Below, one piece after another: positions 9,254-16,588 of a stretch of 64,000 nt of DNA. Every line of letters begins with the position of its first letter. Positions within the stretch are counted from its first letter, which is position 1. A program made the translations under genes and the position numbers. The stretch lies in contig NZ_JACJSA010000012.1 in NCBI RefSeq assembly GCF_014697545.1, positions 1 through 64,000 on the forward strand. Reading direction: 5' to 3'. Under the pieces are notes generated by a model. That model did not search any database and was not told the origin of the DNA. It was given only the letters and a program-made list of their open reading frames with translations. This DNA comes from Oscillatoria sp. FACHB-1407. GTDB taxonomy: Bacteria > Cyanobacteriota > Cyanobacteriia > Elainellales > Elainellaceae.

Positions 9254-10259
9254 AGCACTGAATGTCATCGTTGACCCTCATCTTATAGCTTTGCCAGATC
9301 CGTGCAATTCAGTAAAAGACTTAGAACTGTTTGTAGAAAACCTCCTTGCATGGGCTAAAGCATTAGATCAGGAAGATATCAAAATTTTGCTGGCTCAAAG
9401 TTGCTTAGAGTCACTATATGCCGATGGCTTTTATCCGTATGATGACTACAAATTACGAACACTCCTGAACACTTACACAATCGATGACGAACCCATTGCT
9501 GATGAAGATACTGTTGCCCTCGTTTTGCGGCGTTTGCTCGATCAAACACCTTTTTTAGAAGAGTTCATTGGCATTTCTGTCATCTTGTGCGATGAAGATA
9601 AAACAACCATTGCACCCGAGCATTTTCTCAACCGACTAGGAGCGAACACTGCTCAAGCTCTAAGAGAAAGCTTGATCATGTTAATGCTTTGGCATCAAAA
9701 CATTAGCCTAACGTCGTCAATCCAAGGATGTGTGTTTGCCACAGGACGGGGTGAGACACTTGAACAGCAAAACACATTGTTAGTTGTTTCAGAAGTTGTA
9801 GACATAAGTTGTGACGAGAACTCACCTATCTCCTATGAACTTCCCCATGTCGTTAATGGCAGCTTCCATATTTGTGTTGGCGATGAGGATCTGCTTCAAA
9901 ATATTCTGGGATATACAGTACTAGACCTTTGGAATCCCCAGGATGAGCAGTTGCCCTGCTACGTTACAACGGCAGGAAAAAATCTTTTAGCAGAGTGGTT
10001 AAACTCCCTGATTGACTTGCAGGCTCAGAAAATTATTCAAGCTCGTCTCACCCAGGTTAAGCGAGGCACCTTGGGGGATCACAAATCGATTGGTGAAGGG
10101 GTGTATGAGCTGAGAATCCGCTACGGTCCTGCTTACCGAGTTTATTTCGGTTACGTGACAACAACTCAAATTCTGCTGCTTTGTGGAGGAGACAAAAGCA
10201 CTCAGCCAGAAGACATTAGCAAAGCAAAACAGTATTGGAAAGCGTATAAGCAGCAATGA
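9246..10259 (+). CDS. Fusion protein: unknown N-terminal domain plus RelE/HigB-like killer domain
   Basis: A 337-aa protein. Residues about 245-337 match the small 'addiction module killer' family (COG3657, RelE/HigB superfamily): a helix with AQKIIQARL, then GDHKSIGEGVYELRIRYGP, YRVYFG, and the terminal LLLCGGDKSTQPEDISKAK. Those toxins are usually about 100-aa free-standing proteins with a HigA-like antitoxin next door. Here the domain is fused to about 240 residues of an acidic N-terminal region I do not recognise, and no antitoxin gene is present. It overlaps the DUF3696 ATPase gene by 8 bases and pglZ by 4 bases (ATGA), so it is built into the operon. Inference: an ATPase-controlled effector. 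The domain match is strong; the function is not shown. Confidence 0.7.
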   Translation: MPEALNVIVDPHLIALPDPCNSVKDLELFVENLLAWAKALDQEDIKILLAQSCLESLYADGFYPYDDYKLRTLLNTYTIDDEPIADEDTVALVLRRLLDQTPFLEEFIGISVILCDEDKTTIAPEHFLNRLGANTAQALRESLIMLMLWHQNISLTSSIQGCVFATGRGETLEQQNTLLVVSEVVDISCDENSPISYELPHVVNGSFHICVGDEDLLQNILGYTVLDLWNPQDEQLPCYVTTAGKNLLAEWLNSLIDLQAQKIIQARLTQVKRGTLGDHKSIGEGVYELRIRYGPAYRVYFGYVTTTQILLLCGGDKSTQPEDISKAKQYWKAYKQQ

Positions 10260-12277
10260 TTAAGGTAAACTGGCGCGATCGCATTCTTGAACAATTCACT
10301 CCCCACGCTGCCCGTCTTGCCCTGGTTGCTGACCCAGATAATTTGCTGACGGAAGAAGATATAGCGCAAAAAATCCAGACTAGAGGCTTTGAAACGCTGC
10401 TCTACGAAGACTCTATCTCTTTCCGTTTTATCTATGAGTCCAGATACCGATCCCGGTGGCAAGACGGTAGTCTCAGTGACCTAATTGTGATTGTGCCATC
10501 CCAGCCTAGTGAGCTTGAATCCTTACCGTTCGATTTACTGAAAGAGAGTGATCGTAGGCTTAGCTTTAGCTTGAACGAACTTTTTCCAAACCTTAGCTAT
10601 CCAGTTCTTAGCACGCTTGATCGAAACCTGCTTGACCCTCTATACGCAGCGATCCTGGAGCATCAACCCGATCACTTAAATGACATTGAAACTCAAGATT
10701 TTATCCTTTGCCACGTTTTCCGCATTGTTTCCGAATCGATTAAAGAAGACTCAGACCTACTCCATTGCTTGCTTCGATTACATTACAAAGAGCAGCGTCT
10801 ACCTGATCTCTTGAGTGATCGATTAATCACGATTCTGTGCCAGAAACCACAATTTCAGAAATTTCCACTGAAGGCGATCGTGCCAAACCGTCCAGTTTTT
10901 TTACAGTTTCTTCAAGAAAACTGGAATAGCTTTGCCCAACAGCAAATTCTCAGATCCTTGCCAGACAGTTTAGCTTCGGAACTAAGTACATCCTATGGTG
11001 AGGTTGTCGAAACTTTCCTACCTTTTGACCATAAGGACGTTTGGGCGTTCATGGACAATCTGTTCCGTGAAGGCTATTTGAAACCTGCCAATCCCATGTC
11101 GTTAGGATTTCCTGGCTTTGAGCCTAAGTCCAACGATTTGTTCAGAATTGGCTTGTATATTGATTCTCTTGCTAACCAGAAATATCGATTCAGCAAACTT
11201 CTCCAACTGATTAACGAATCAGTTCCTAACAACAATGCCCACCACAGAGAATGGTTTTCTGTTGCTTACCGTTGGGCTGAGCTGTTAGTTCTTTGGCACC
11301 AAATCAATATGAATGAGGAGCCAGAATTGATATCCGAATTCTATGACATCCAGAAAGAGTTGGATACTGCATTTCTGAATTGGGTTCAAGAGCGGTATAA
11401 CACGCTCCACTACCAATCACCCACCAATCCTGCAATGCTTCACCACTTGCCTCTGTTCCTGGCGAGGCACATTTACCCACAAAACAAACAAAAAGTTGCT
11501 TTGGTCTTGATGGATGGCTTGGCTTTAGATCAATGGCTGATCATTCGTAAAGGATTAGCTGAACAAAAGCCACAATGGCGATTTCAGGAAGAAGCGGTCT
11601 TTGCCTTGATTCCCACTATCACTTCAGTTTCACGGCAAGCTGTTTTTGCAGGAAAGACTCCAATCGGTTTTGCTAACAGTATTCAAGCCAATAATAAAGA
11701 GTCTTCCTTGTGGCAGCAGTTCTGGATAGACCAAGGCTTTAAAGCCGGGCAAGTCGGCTACAAGGCGGGCTTAAGAGATGAGCAACATCTAGAAAAAGCT
11801 GAAGAACTGATATCGCACCCTGCTATGCGCATTCTAGGTTTAGTAGTTCCTAAGGTCGATCGCATTAGCCACAGCAAAGAGTCATATACCCCTAGTATGC
11901 ATGAGCAAATTCGTCCTTGGGTGCAACAAGGTTTCCTGACAAGAATGTTGAACAGCCTGCTTGAAAATAACTTCCAAGTATTCCTGACTGCCGACCACGG
12001 CAATATTGAAGCAACAGGCATTGGACGACCATCCGAAGGGGCTATCGCAGAGTATCGGGGAGAACGAGTCAGAATCTACTCTGAGACAGCACTTAGAGCT
12101 AAGGTGAAAGAAAGATTTCCAACTGCTATTGCATGGGACTCACCCATCCTTCCACCTAACTATCTACCCTTATTAGCGCCCAATCGCTCAGCTTTTATTG
12201 AGGACGAAAAAATAGTAGCGCATGGGGGCATTTCTATGGAAGAATTAATAGTCCCTTTTGTCCAAATTAGGCAATAA
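10256..12277 (+). CDS. pglZ: PglZ-domain phosphatase-like protein (BREX)
   Basis: A 673-aa protein with the alkaline-phosphatase-superfamily PglZ core in its C-terminal half: the metal-ligand strand VALVLMDGLALDQW (about 415-428), ITSVSRQAVFAGKTP after it, TADHGN (about 577-582) and the hallmark AHGGISMEELIVPF at about 655-668. PglZ is one of the two proteins common to all BREX types. The N-terminal 400 residues are helical and lack motifs I can name. It starts within the end of the toxin-like gene (ATGA), consistent with one polycistronic message. Confidence 0.88.
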   Translation: MIKVNWRDRILEQFTPHAARLALVADPDNLLTEEDIAQKIQTRGFETLLYEDSISFRFIYESRYRSRWQDGSLSDLIVIVPSQPSELESLPFDLLKESDRRLSFSLNELFPNLSYPVLSTLDRNLLDPLYAAILEHQPDHLNDIETQDFILCHVFRIVSESIKEDSDLLHCLLRLHYKEQRLPDLLSDRLITILCQKPQFQKFPLKAIVPNRPVFLQFLQENWNSFAQQQILRSLPDSLASELSTSYGEVVETFLPFDHKDVWAFMDNLFREGYLKPANPMSLGFPGFEPKSNDLFRIGLYIDSLANQKYRFSKLLQLINESVPNNNAHHREWFSVAYRWAELLVLWHQINMNEEPELISEFYDIQKELDTAFLNWVQERYNTLHYQSPTNPAMLHHLPLFLARHIYPQNKQKVALVLMDGLALDQWLIIRKGLAEQKPQWRFQEEAVFALIPTITSVSRQAVFAGKTPIGFANSIQANNKESSLWQQFWIDQGFKAGQVGYKAGLRDEQHLEKAEELISHPAMRILGLVVPKVDRISHSKESYTPSMHEQIRPWVQQGFLTRMLNSLLENNFQVFLTADHGNIEATGIGRPSEGAIAEYRGERVRIYSETALRAKVKERFPTAIAWDSPILPPNYLPLLAPNRSAFIEDEKIVAHGGISMEELIVPFVQIRQ

Positions 12278-12284
12278 TCTTGGG

Positions 12285-13031
12285 ATGACAAAGCAAGTTG
12301 GGTTTAGCATTCGGGTCAGAGTAGAATGGCTAGAGCAGACAGCCATGCTCTATTTAGCTGGCAAAACGCGAGATGAAATCAAACTTGTCCTAGAAGAGAG
12401 TCTTGCAGATAAGCTTGCAGGTAGTGGCCAGGCAAACCGTGGTAGCCGCCAAAAGGCAATTTCGATACTTTTAAAGACTTGGGTTGCTGTTCCCCAAAAA
12501 CTCAAACCTCTTAGAGACGAAGGTTTAGAGCTGATAAAGAACTTACCCTCAAATGAGCATTTGGTACTTCATTGGGGTATGACAATGGCTGCATACCCTT
12601 TCTTTGGAACAGTTGCTGAGATAACAGGCAGACTTCTTAGGCTCCAAGGATACGTATCTACAACTCAAGTCCTTAGACGAACCTGTGAATTAATGGGAGA
12701 ACGTGAAACTGTAGCACGAGCAACAAGACGAGTTATCCGGTGCTTTGTTGACTGGGGTGTTCTCGAAGATACGGAAGAAACCGGGGTGTGCCGAGCAACT
12801 TCCTCTCTCGCTTTAGCAGATACTAAGCTTGCAGCATGGCTAATTGAAGCAGCCTTAGTTGCTAGTGGATCTAACTCGAAAGCATTAAAGGCGATCGCAG
12901 ACACTCCAGCCCTTTTTCCTTTTGTGGTCGGCACCCTCAATACTATCGAATTGGAAGAAAATTCTCGATTAGAGCTTTTTCGACATGGTTTAGACGAACA
13001 CGTAGTCAGCCTGCGTCAAGTAGCCGTATAA
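12285..13031 (+). CDS. Helical protein at the end of the BREX operon, possibly a BrxA equivalent
   Basis: A 248-aa protein beginning MTKQVGFSIRVRVEWLE. I chose ATG 12285, seven bases after the pglZ stop; an in-frame TTG at 12258 would overlap pglZ. It is predicted all-helical, with a conserved-looking centre HWGMTMAAYPFFG (about 95-107) and a winged-helix-like part, RVIRCFVDWGVLEDT (about 153-167). BREX type 3 operons normally contain brxA (DUF1819), a small helical DNA-binding protein; this gene has that place and general build, but I could not match DUF1819 motifs. It could equally be a separate accessory family. It is the last gene before a 32-bp palindrome. Confidence 0.45.
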   Translation: MTKQVGFSIRVRVEWLEQTAMLYLAGKTRDEIKLVLEESLADKLAGSGQANRGSRQKAISILLKTWVAVPQKLKPLRDEGLELIKNLPSNEHLVLHWGMTMAAYPFFGTVAEITGRLLRLQGYVSTTQVLRRTCELMGERETVARATRRVIRCFVDWGVLEDTEETGVCRATSSLALADTKLAAWLIEAALVASGSNSKALKAIADTPALFPFVVGTLNTIELEENSRLELFRHGLDEHVVSLRQVAV

Positions 13032-13130
13032 GAAATTTTATAGAAACGGGTAGGAAGTTATAGGGTCCGTCATCAATTCCTCGCGAAAAGCTTGAGACAC
13101 GAACATTACCGAGTTGCCTAATGAACAGGC

Positions 13131-13162
13131 TAGGGGCTGTAACTCTAGAGTTACAGCCCCTA
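13131..13162. repeat. Perfect 32-bp palindrome after the BREX operon
   Basis: Two 16-base arms meet without a loop; the sequence begins TAGGGGCTGTAAC and ends with its reverse complement GTTACAGCCCCTA. It lies 100 bases after the last BREX gene and could fold as a hairpin that ends the transcript, although no T-run follows it. Similar TAGGGG...CCCCTA palindromes occur at 28151-28176 and 58182-58206. Confidence 0.7.
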
Positions 13163-13259
13163 ACTAATGATACGCCTTGGCAAAGAAGTTTAAATTCCTC
13201 TTCTGAGAATTAGAAGTATTAATTTATAGTGAGAGTAAGAATTATCCGTTATATTTCTA

Positions 13260-13817
13260 ATGCTTCAAGAGCCTATAGAAGAGTCTAAACGCTCACAAAT
13301 AGAGTTACCCTCCTCAGATGGTCTAGCAAGCAAACCGCCCTCCGCAAAACTTGGTCCGTTTCTGCTAGATTCAGAAGTCTCATTAGAAAATTTGGAGAGC
13401 CTTACTAGCGAAGACTTGAATAAATATCAAACACTTCTTGCAATTAAACGTGAGCTAGTTTCTATAGAAGAACTTAAAAAAAATAGCCAAATTCAACGAG
13501 AAGAATATCAAAAAGATAAAGAGCTTGAGAGGGAGAGAATTAGGAAAGAGAGGGAGACTTTACAAGCACAAAGAGAAGCGAATTTAGCAGCATTACGTAC
13601 GCAAAGGCTATTTAAGAGAAGTATAGGCTTAGTTTCCTTTTTAGCAGGCTTATACTTAACCATTACAAGCAATGCTTTTGGTCCAGTAGTGATGGGAGCG
13701 GGATTGGTAGCTGCTGATATCCCCATTGGTCAAGCTGCTACCGTTGTTAATTCACATGGACTAGCAGTAAGAAATAGAAATTTAGATTCAAGCAAGGATG
13801 AAGATTTAGCTGAATAA
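13260..13817 (+). CDS. Coiled-coil membrane protein of unknown function
   Basis: A 185-aa protein starting at ATG 13260. Residues 1-60 are polar and probably disordered. Residues about 60-117 form a strongly charged coiled coil (EELKKNSQIQREEYQKDKE, then RERIRKERETLQ). One or two membrane segments follow at about 122-150 (SIGLVSFLAGLYLTI...), then a short polar tail. I do not recognise the family. It lies in the AT-rich island between the BREX operon and the putative transposon end, so it is probably cargo. A coiled coil plus membrane anchor would suit a membrane-bound partner protein, but no effector domain is visible. Confidence 0.6.
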   Translation: MLQEPIEESKRSQIELPSSDGLASKPPSAKLGPFLLDSEVSLENLESLTSEDLNKYQTLLAIKRELVSIEELKKNSQIQREEYQKDKELERERIRKERETLQAQREANLAALRTQRLFKRSIGLVSFLAGLYLTITSNAFGPVVMGAGLVAADIPIGQAATVVNSHGLAVRNRNLDSSKDEDLAE

Positions 13818-13942
13818 AGTGCTCAAAGAGCAATTAGTAGTAATCAAAAAACAGTAAGTAAAGGTTAAGGTCGGGTTGAGGATGTGGTGTAGAAGAAGTC
13901 AAAGATAATCATTTTATAATGCCGCTCATATTGCTTTGAAGC

Positions 13943-15184
13943 TTAGTCTTCATTAGAGCTAAAAGATCTTATACTGCTCACTCTTTTACCAAAAGCTGTA
14001 AATTCTCTAATTAATTCAAGGGTTAAAAATCCACTCACCCCGGCAATGAAGAAGATCACTTGTTCAGCACCTCGTGATAAATTATTGCTTGAGGATTCAC
14101 TCTTTACTTCTACAAAAACAAGTGAAAAGCAAGCAAGCAAAGGTGCAATACAACCAGTAAGCAGAATTATTTTGTAAATTCTACGAAGATGGTTGTCTTG
14201 TCTTTGCATCTGAATATATTCTTGTTTCCTATTCTGTTCTTCCCTAAACTTGAGGAGTTCCGTTTTTTCTTTGCTGTTTCTAATAAGTGTTTGTAATAAT
14301 AAAATTTCCCTGTCTCTGTTGGCAGAAATAGTCTGTACAAGACTATTTACCTCACGCTCTTTTCCCGGAAGAAGTTTTCGAATAAGGGATACTTCTTCTT
14401 CTCGACTGCGATATATTTCTCTACTTAAAGCACTGATTTGCTCATTCTCATCAGAATCATGCTTCTCTTGTTTCGCTGTCAACTCTTGAGATTGAAATTC
14501 CTTATTCTGCTTACCATCAGCAAATCCTATAAGGCGAGAAGGTGTATCAGAAGGTATACCTTTTGATCGTATAACGGGTAAGGGTCTCGTATTCCTAGAG
14601 AGGGGGCTTAAATTTGTACCCCTTTGTCCAATTGAATACTCAAGAGAACTCGAATTATCTTGAGTAGGCTGTTTGGAAGAATCTTCAAAGTCTACATCGT
14701 CAGACTTCTTGGATAATTGAGAATCATCAAGCTTTTTAGATGATTCAAATTTTTCTTGCTCTATTTCGTTCCCAAATTCAGCTTTAAGAAAATTTTCCCA
14801 GAATTCTCCTTGTTCCCAGAATTCTCCTTGAATAGTATTTAGACTGTTATCAAGATCATCTTTTGAAGCACCAATCTCCCCTGTTTCTGTGTTGGAGGGA
14901 GCTAAATCTTCTAATGAACTTAATGAGTTAAATGCTTTACTAATTTCAGGATCTGAATCTATAAACTTACTTAATTCAATTAATAAAGATTTTGAGGTAC
15001 TATTTGAAAGTTGCACCGAACTTTTCATTTCTTTAAAGAATGAAGGAGATTTTGTTTCTATGAGACCTACTAGCTCCCAAACTTTCTTATAGATTTCGTT
15101 AGAGTAGAGTTCTACGTTAATATCAGGACGCAGAAAAGTAAGGATTAAGTTTAGCCTATCCAATTTTGATAAAGAATCTGGCAT
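13943..15184 (-). CDS. Coiled-coil protein with two C-terminal membrane helices, unknown
   Basis: A 413-aa protein read leftward from ATG 15184. Residues 1-95 are a helical domain (SKLDRLNLILTFLRPDINVE...) that might be a small adaptor domain. Residues 100-230 are Ser/Asp/Glu-rich and low in complexity, with a small duplication GEFWEQGEFWEN (about 119-130). A coiled coil covers about 240-335, and two membrane helices lie at about 335-358 (IILLTGCIAPLLACFSLVFV) and 370-390 (VIFFIAGVSGFLTLELI). Its plan resembles the 185-aa gene on the other strand: disordered region, coiled coil, membrane. The two are convergent across 125 bases. No known family was recognised; AT-rich composition fits transferred DNA. 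Confidence 0.6.
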   Translation of the reverse strand: MPDSLSKLDRLNLILTFLRPDINVELYSNEIYKKVWELVGLIETKSPSFFKEMKSSVQLSNSTSKSLLIELSKFIDSDPEISKAFNSLSSLEDLAPSNTETGEIGASKDDLDNSLNTIQGEFWEQGEFWENFLKAEFGNEIEQEKFESSKKLDDSQLSKKSDDVDFEDSSKQPTQDNSSSLEYSIGQRGTNLSPLSRNTRPLPVIRSKGIPSDTPSRLIGFADGKQNKEFQSQELTAKQEKHDSDENEQISALSREIYRSREEEVSLIRKLLPGKEREVNSLVQTISANRDREILLLQTLIRNSKEKTELLKFREEQNRKQEYIQMQRQDNHLRRIYKIILLTGCIAPLLACFSLVFVEVKSESSSNNLSRGAEQVIFFIAGVSGFLTLELIREFTAFGKRVSSIRSFSSNED

Positions 15185-15865
15185 AGTTGAATTAAATATT
15201 CAGACTGTAGTAAGTTTGAACTATTAGGTATGTTTGTAGATACCAGACTAGTTAACATTTTTCCTTCGCATTTAACTAAGTATATTACTCTAAATGAGAC
15301 ACAGGGGGTAGAACCTTAAGTTTTACTCCAAAAATATTTTTCCTCAACTAACGGACACATCCAACGGTTGGGGAAGCAGAGATTGAGGATTAATGGGTAT
15401 TCCGGGAACGAGGGACCAAAACGTCTCTTAGCCCAAGCCGAAAGCACCATGAATAAGATTGACAGACCTGTCGTACATAGCAGCTTAATGTAATCAGAAT
15501 TAAGACTATAGGTTTAGAAGATTTGGACTGTAGACTTCGTTTACAAGAAATTACCTTTGAGGTTGCTAAAGTGGTTCGGCATATCCGAAACGCTATCTAC
15601 TCAGAAAGTATTGAAGTAATCGAACTTGTGTTTGACTCAGACCACCCTAGCAGTGGTCATCAATTATGGGTTAAGTCCTGATTTGGCAATTATTTCAGCC
15701 CCTAGCTGTTTCCCAGAACGAGCGCGGACATGCTTGTTCCTCAAGGTTTCTAGCTTTAATTGATAACGCGTCCTAGCAATGAGCTGCTTTAAGCAGGCTG
15801 ACCTTAGAACCATAGCAAAGAACGATGGCACCACCTTTTCAAGTAATTGATGTCTGAGGAGTTTA
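15185..15865. other. Intergenic stretch with a gene fragment
   Basis: No complete gene is seen. An open frame without a normal start, ending at TGA 15679-15681, reads about 65 residues (ending SSGHQLWVKS) and looks like the remnant of a protein gene. The rest is AT-rich DNA without clear structure. Confidence 0.4.
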
Positions 15866-15871
15866 TACTTT

Positions 15872-16027
15872 TGCTCACCTTATGGTTTCGATTTTGAACT
15901 TCTGCTCACCTTATGATTGCAAAACTTAGAAAGCTATATAATGATGTGAACTAAAAAATGAGCAACTGGAGACCCCAGTTGCTCATCTTATGGTTACAAA
16001 ATTGTTCAATTTATGGTTTCAGTCTCA
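15872..16027 (-). mobile_element. Putative right end of a Tn7-like transposon (four TnsB-type sites)
   Basis: Four direct copies of a 16-bp motif are seen on the plus strand: TGCTCACCTTATGGTT (15872-15887), TGCTCACCTTATGATT (15903-15918), TGCTCATCTTATGGTT (15980-15995) and TGTTCAATTTATGGTT (16003-16018). Read on the minus strand this is AACCATAANNTGANCA, close to the repeated AACCATAAATTGATA sites I recall from Tn6677-type Tn7-like transposon ends. The outermost copy is followed by TCAGTCTCA, so the minus strand would begin TGAGACTGAAACC at 16027, a plausible TG...CA terminus. The other end and the tnsABC genes would lie left of the window. The repeats are seen; the transposon identity is inferred. 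Confidence 0.5.
15953..15986 (-). terminator. Hairpin with T-run, minus-strand terminator
   Basis: A perfect 12-bp stem, ATGAGCAACTGG / CCAGTTGCTCAT, with a 5-base loop (15958-15986). On the minus strand it is followed by six T, the form of an intrinsic terminator. It would stop leftward transcription entering the island from the flanking chromosome. Its right arm overlaps the third 16-bp repeat. Confidence 0.6.
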
Positions 16028-16182
16028 TTCTTCTCCAGAACTAGAGCATTCAATTGAGTGATATTCGGTTCAATGCTGATAGGCCTCTCGAATCCTGTAG
16101 AGAGCGTCTGTTTGCCTAAGAAAAGTGATAGAAACTCCACTGAATTACATTTCGTAGAGTTCTCAAATTTCTCTTTTGCCAC

Positions 16183-16462
16183 TAATTAACGTGAATTCGG
16201 GATAGGAATTTCGGCAGTTAAAACCGCCGCTATCGGAGCAAAACCAACCTGCGTCGGTTCGTCAAATCCCGCATTTTCCGGAGTCCGCCGACGCGGACTT
16301 CGCTCTAGTACAGCAAAAAGTAAGTTTTGAAAGGGGTGAAGGGGTGGAACCCCTTCTTGGGAGCGAAACCCCCAAACCCCCTACATTGCAGAACTTTGTG
16401 TTCGCAACACTAGTAGCCGCGAATTCATTCGCCGGGCTCTTAAACCGAACTGACGTTAATTA
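16183..16462. mobile_element. Small inverted-repeat element (MITE-like), interrupted by a second one
   Basis: Ends are imperfect 18-bp inverted repeats: TAATTAACGTGAATTCGG (16183-16200) and the reverse complement of TAATTAACGTCAGTTCGG (16445-16462), 16 of 18 identical. The inner sequence (GGCAGTT...CCGC...GGAGCAAAACC...CCTGCGTCGGTTCG) recurs at 33557-33690 in reverse and at 58211-58285. Without the 109-bp insertion at 16305-16413 the element is about 171 bp. No coding capacity is seen, so it would need a transposase from elsewhere. Confidence 0.6.
16305..16413. mobile_element. 109-bp MITE-like element nested in the larger repeat
   Basis: It begins CTAGTACAGCAAAA and ends with the reverse complement of CTAGTGTTGCGAA, so it has short CTAGT...ACTAG inverted ends. 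Its centre is a G/C-rich hairpin (GGGGTGGAACCCC, then GGGAGCGAAACCCCC). It splits the surrounding repeat, whose intact counterpart at 33557-33690 is continuous. Ends of the same type bound the element at 39505-39607. Confidence 0.55.
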
Positions 16463-16588
16463 AGAACTTGAACTTCTCACCAAAGCTATATTCCGTATGA
16501 GAAGAAGCTGGGGATCTGGGATATCACCTACAAAAATAACCCCCCTTCTACAAAGAAGAGAGGCAAACAAGAGATTCCAAGCGAGAGA

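Noticed and set aside
7265-10259. Gabija-, Septu- or PARIS-type system
   Set aside because: The ATPase lacks a C-terminal Toprim domain and the neighbour is neither a UvrD helicase, an HNH nuclease nor a DUF4435 protein, so none of these known pairs fits.
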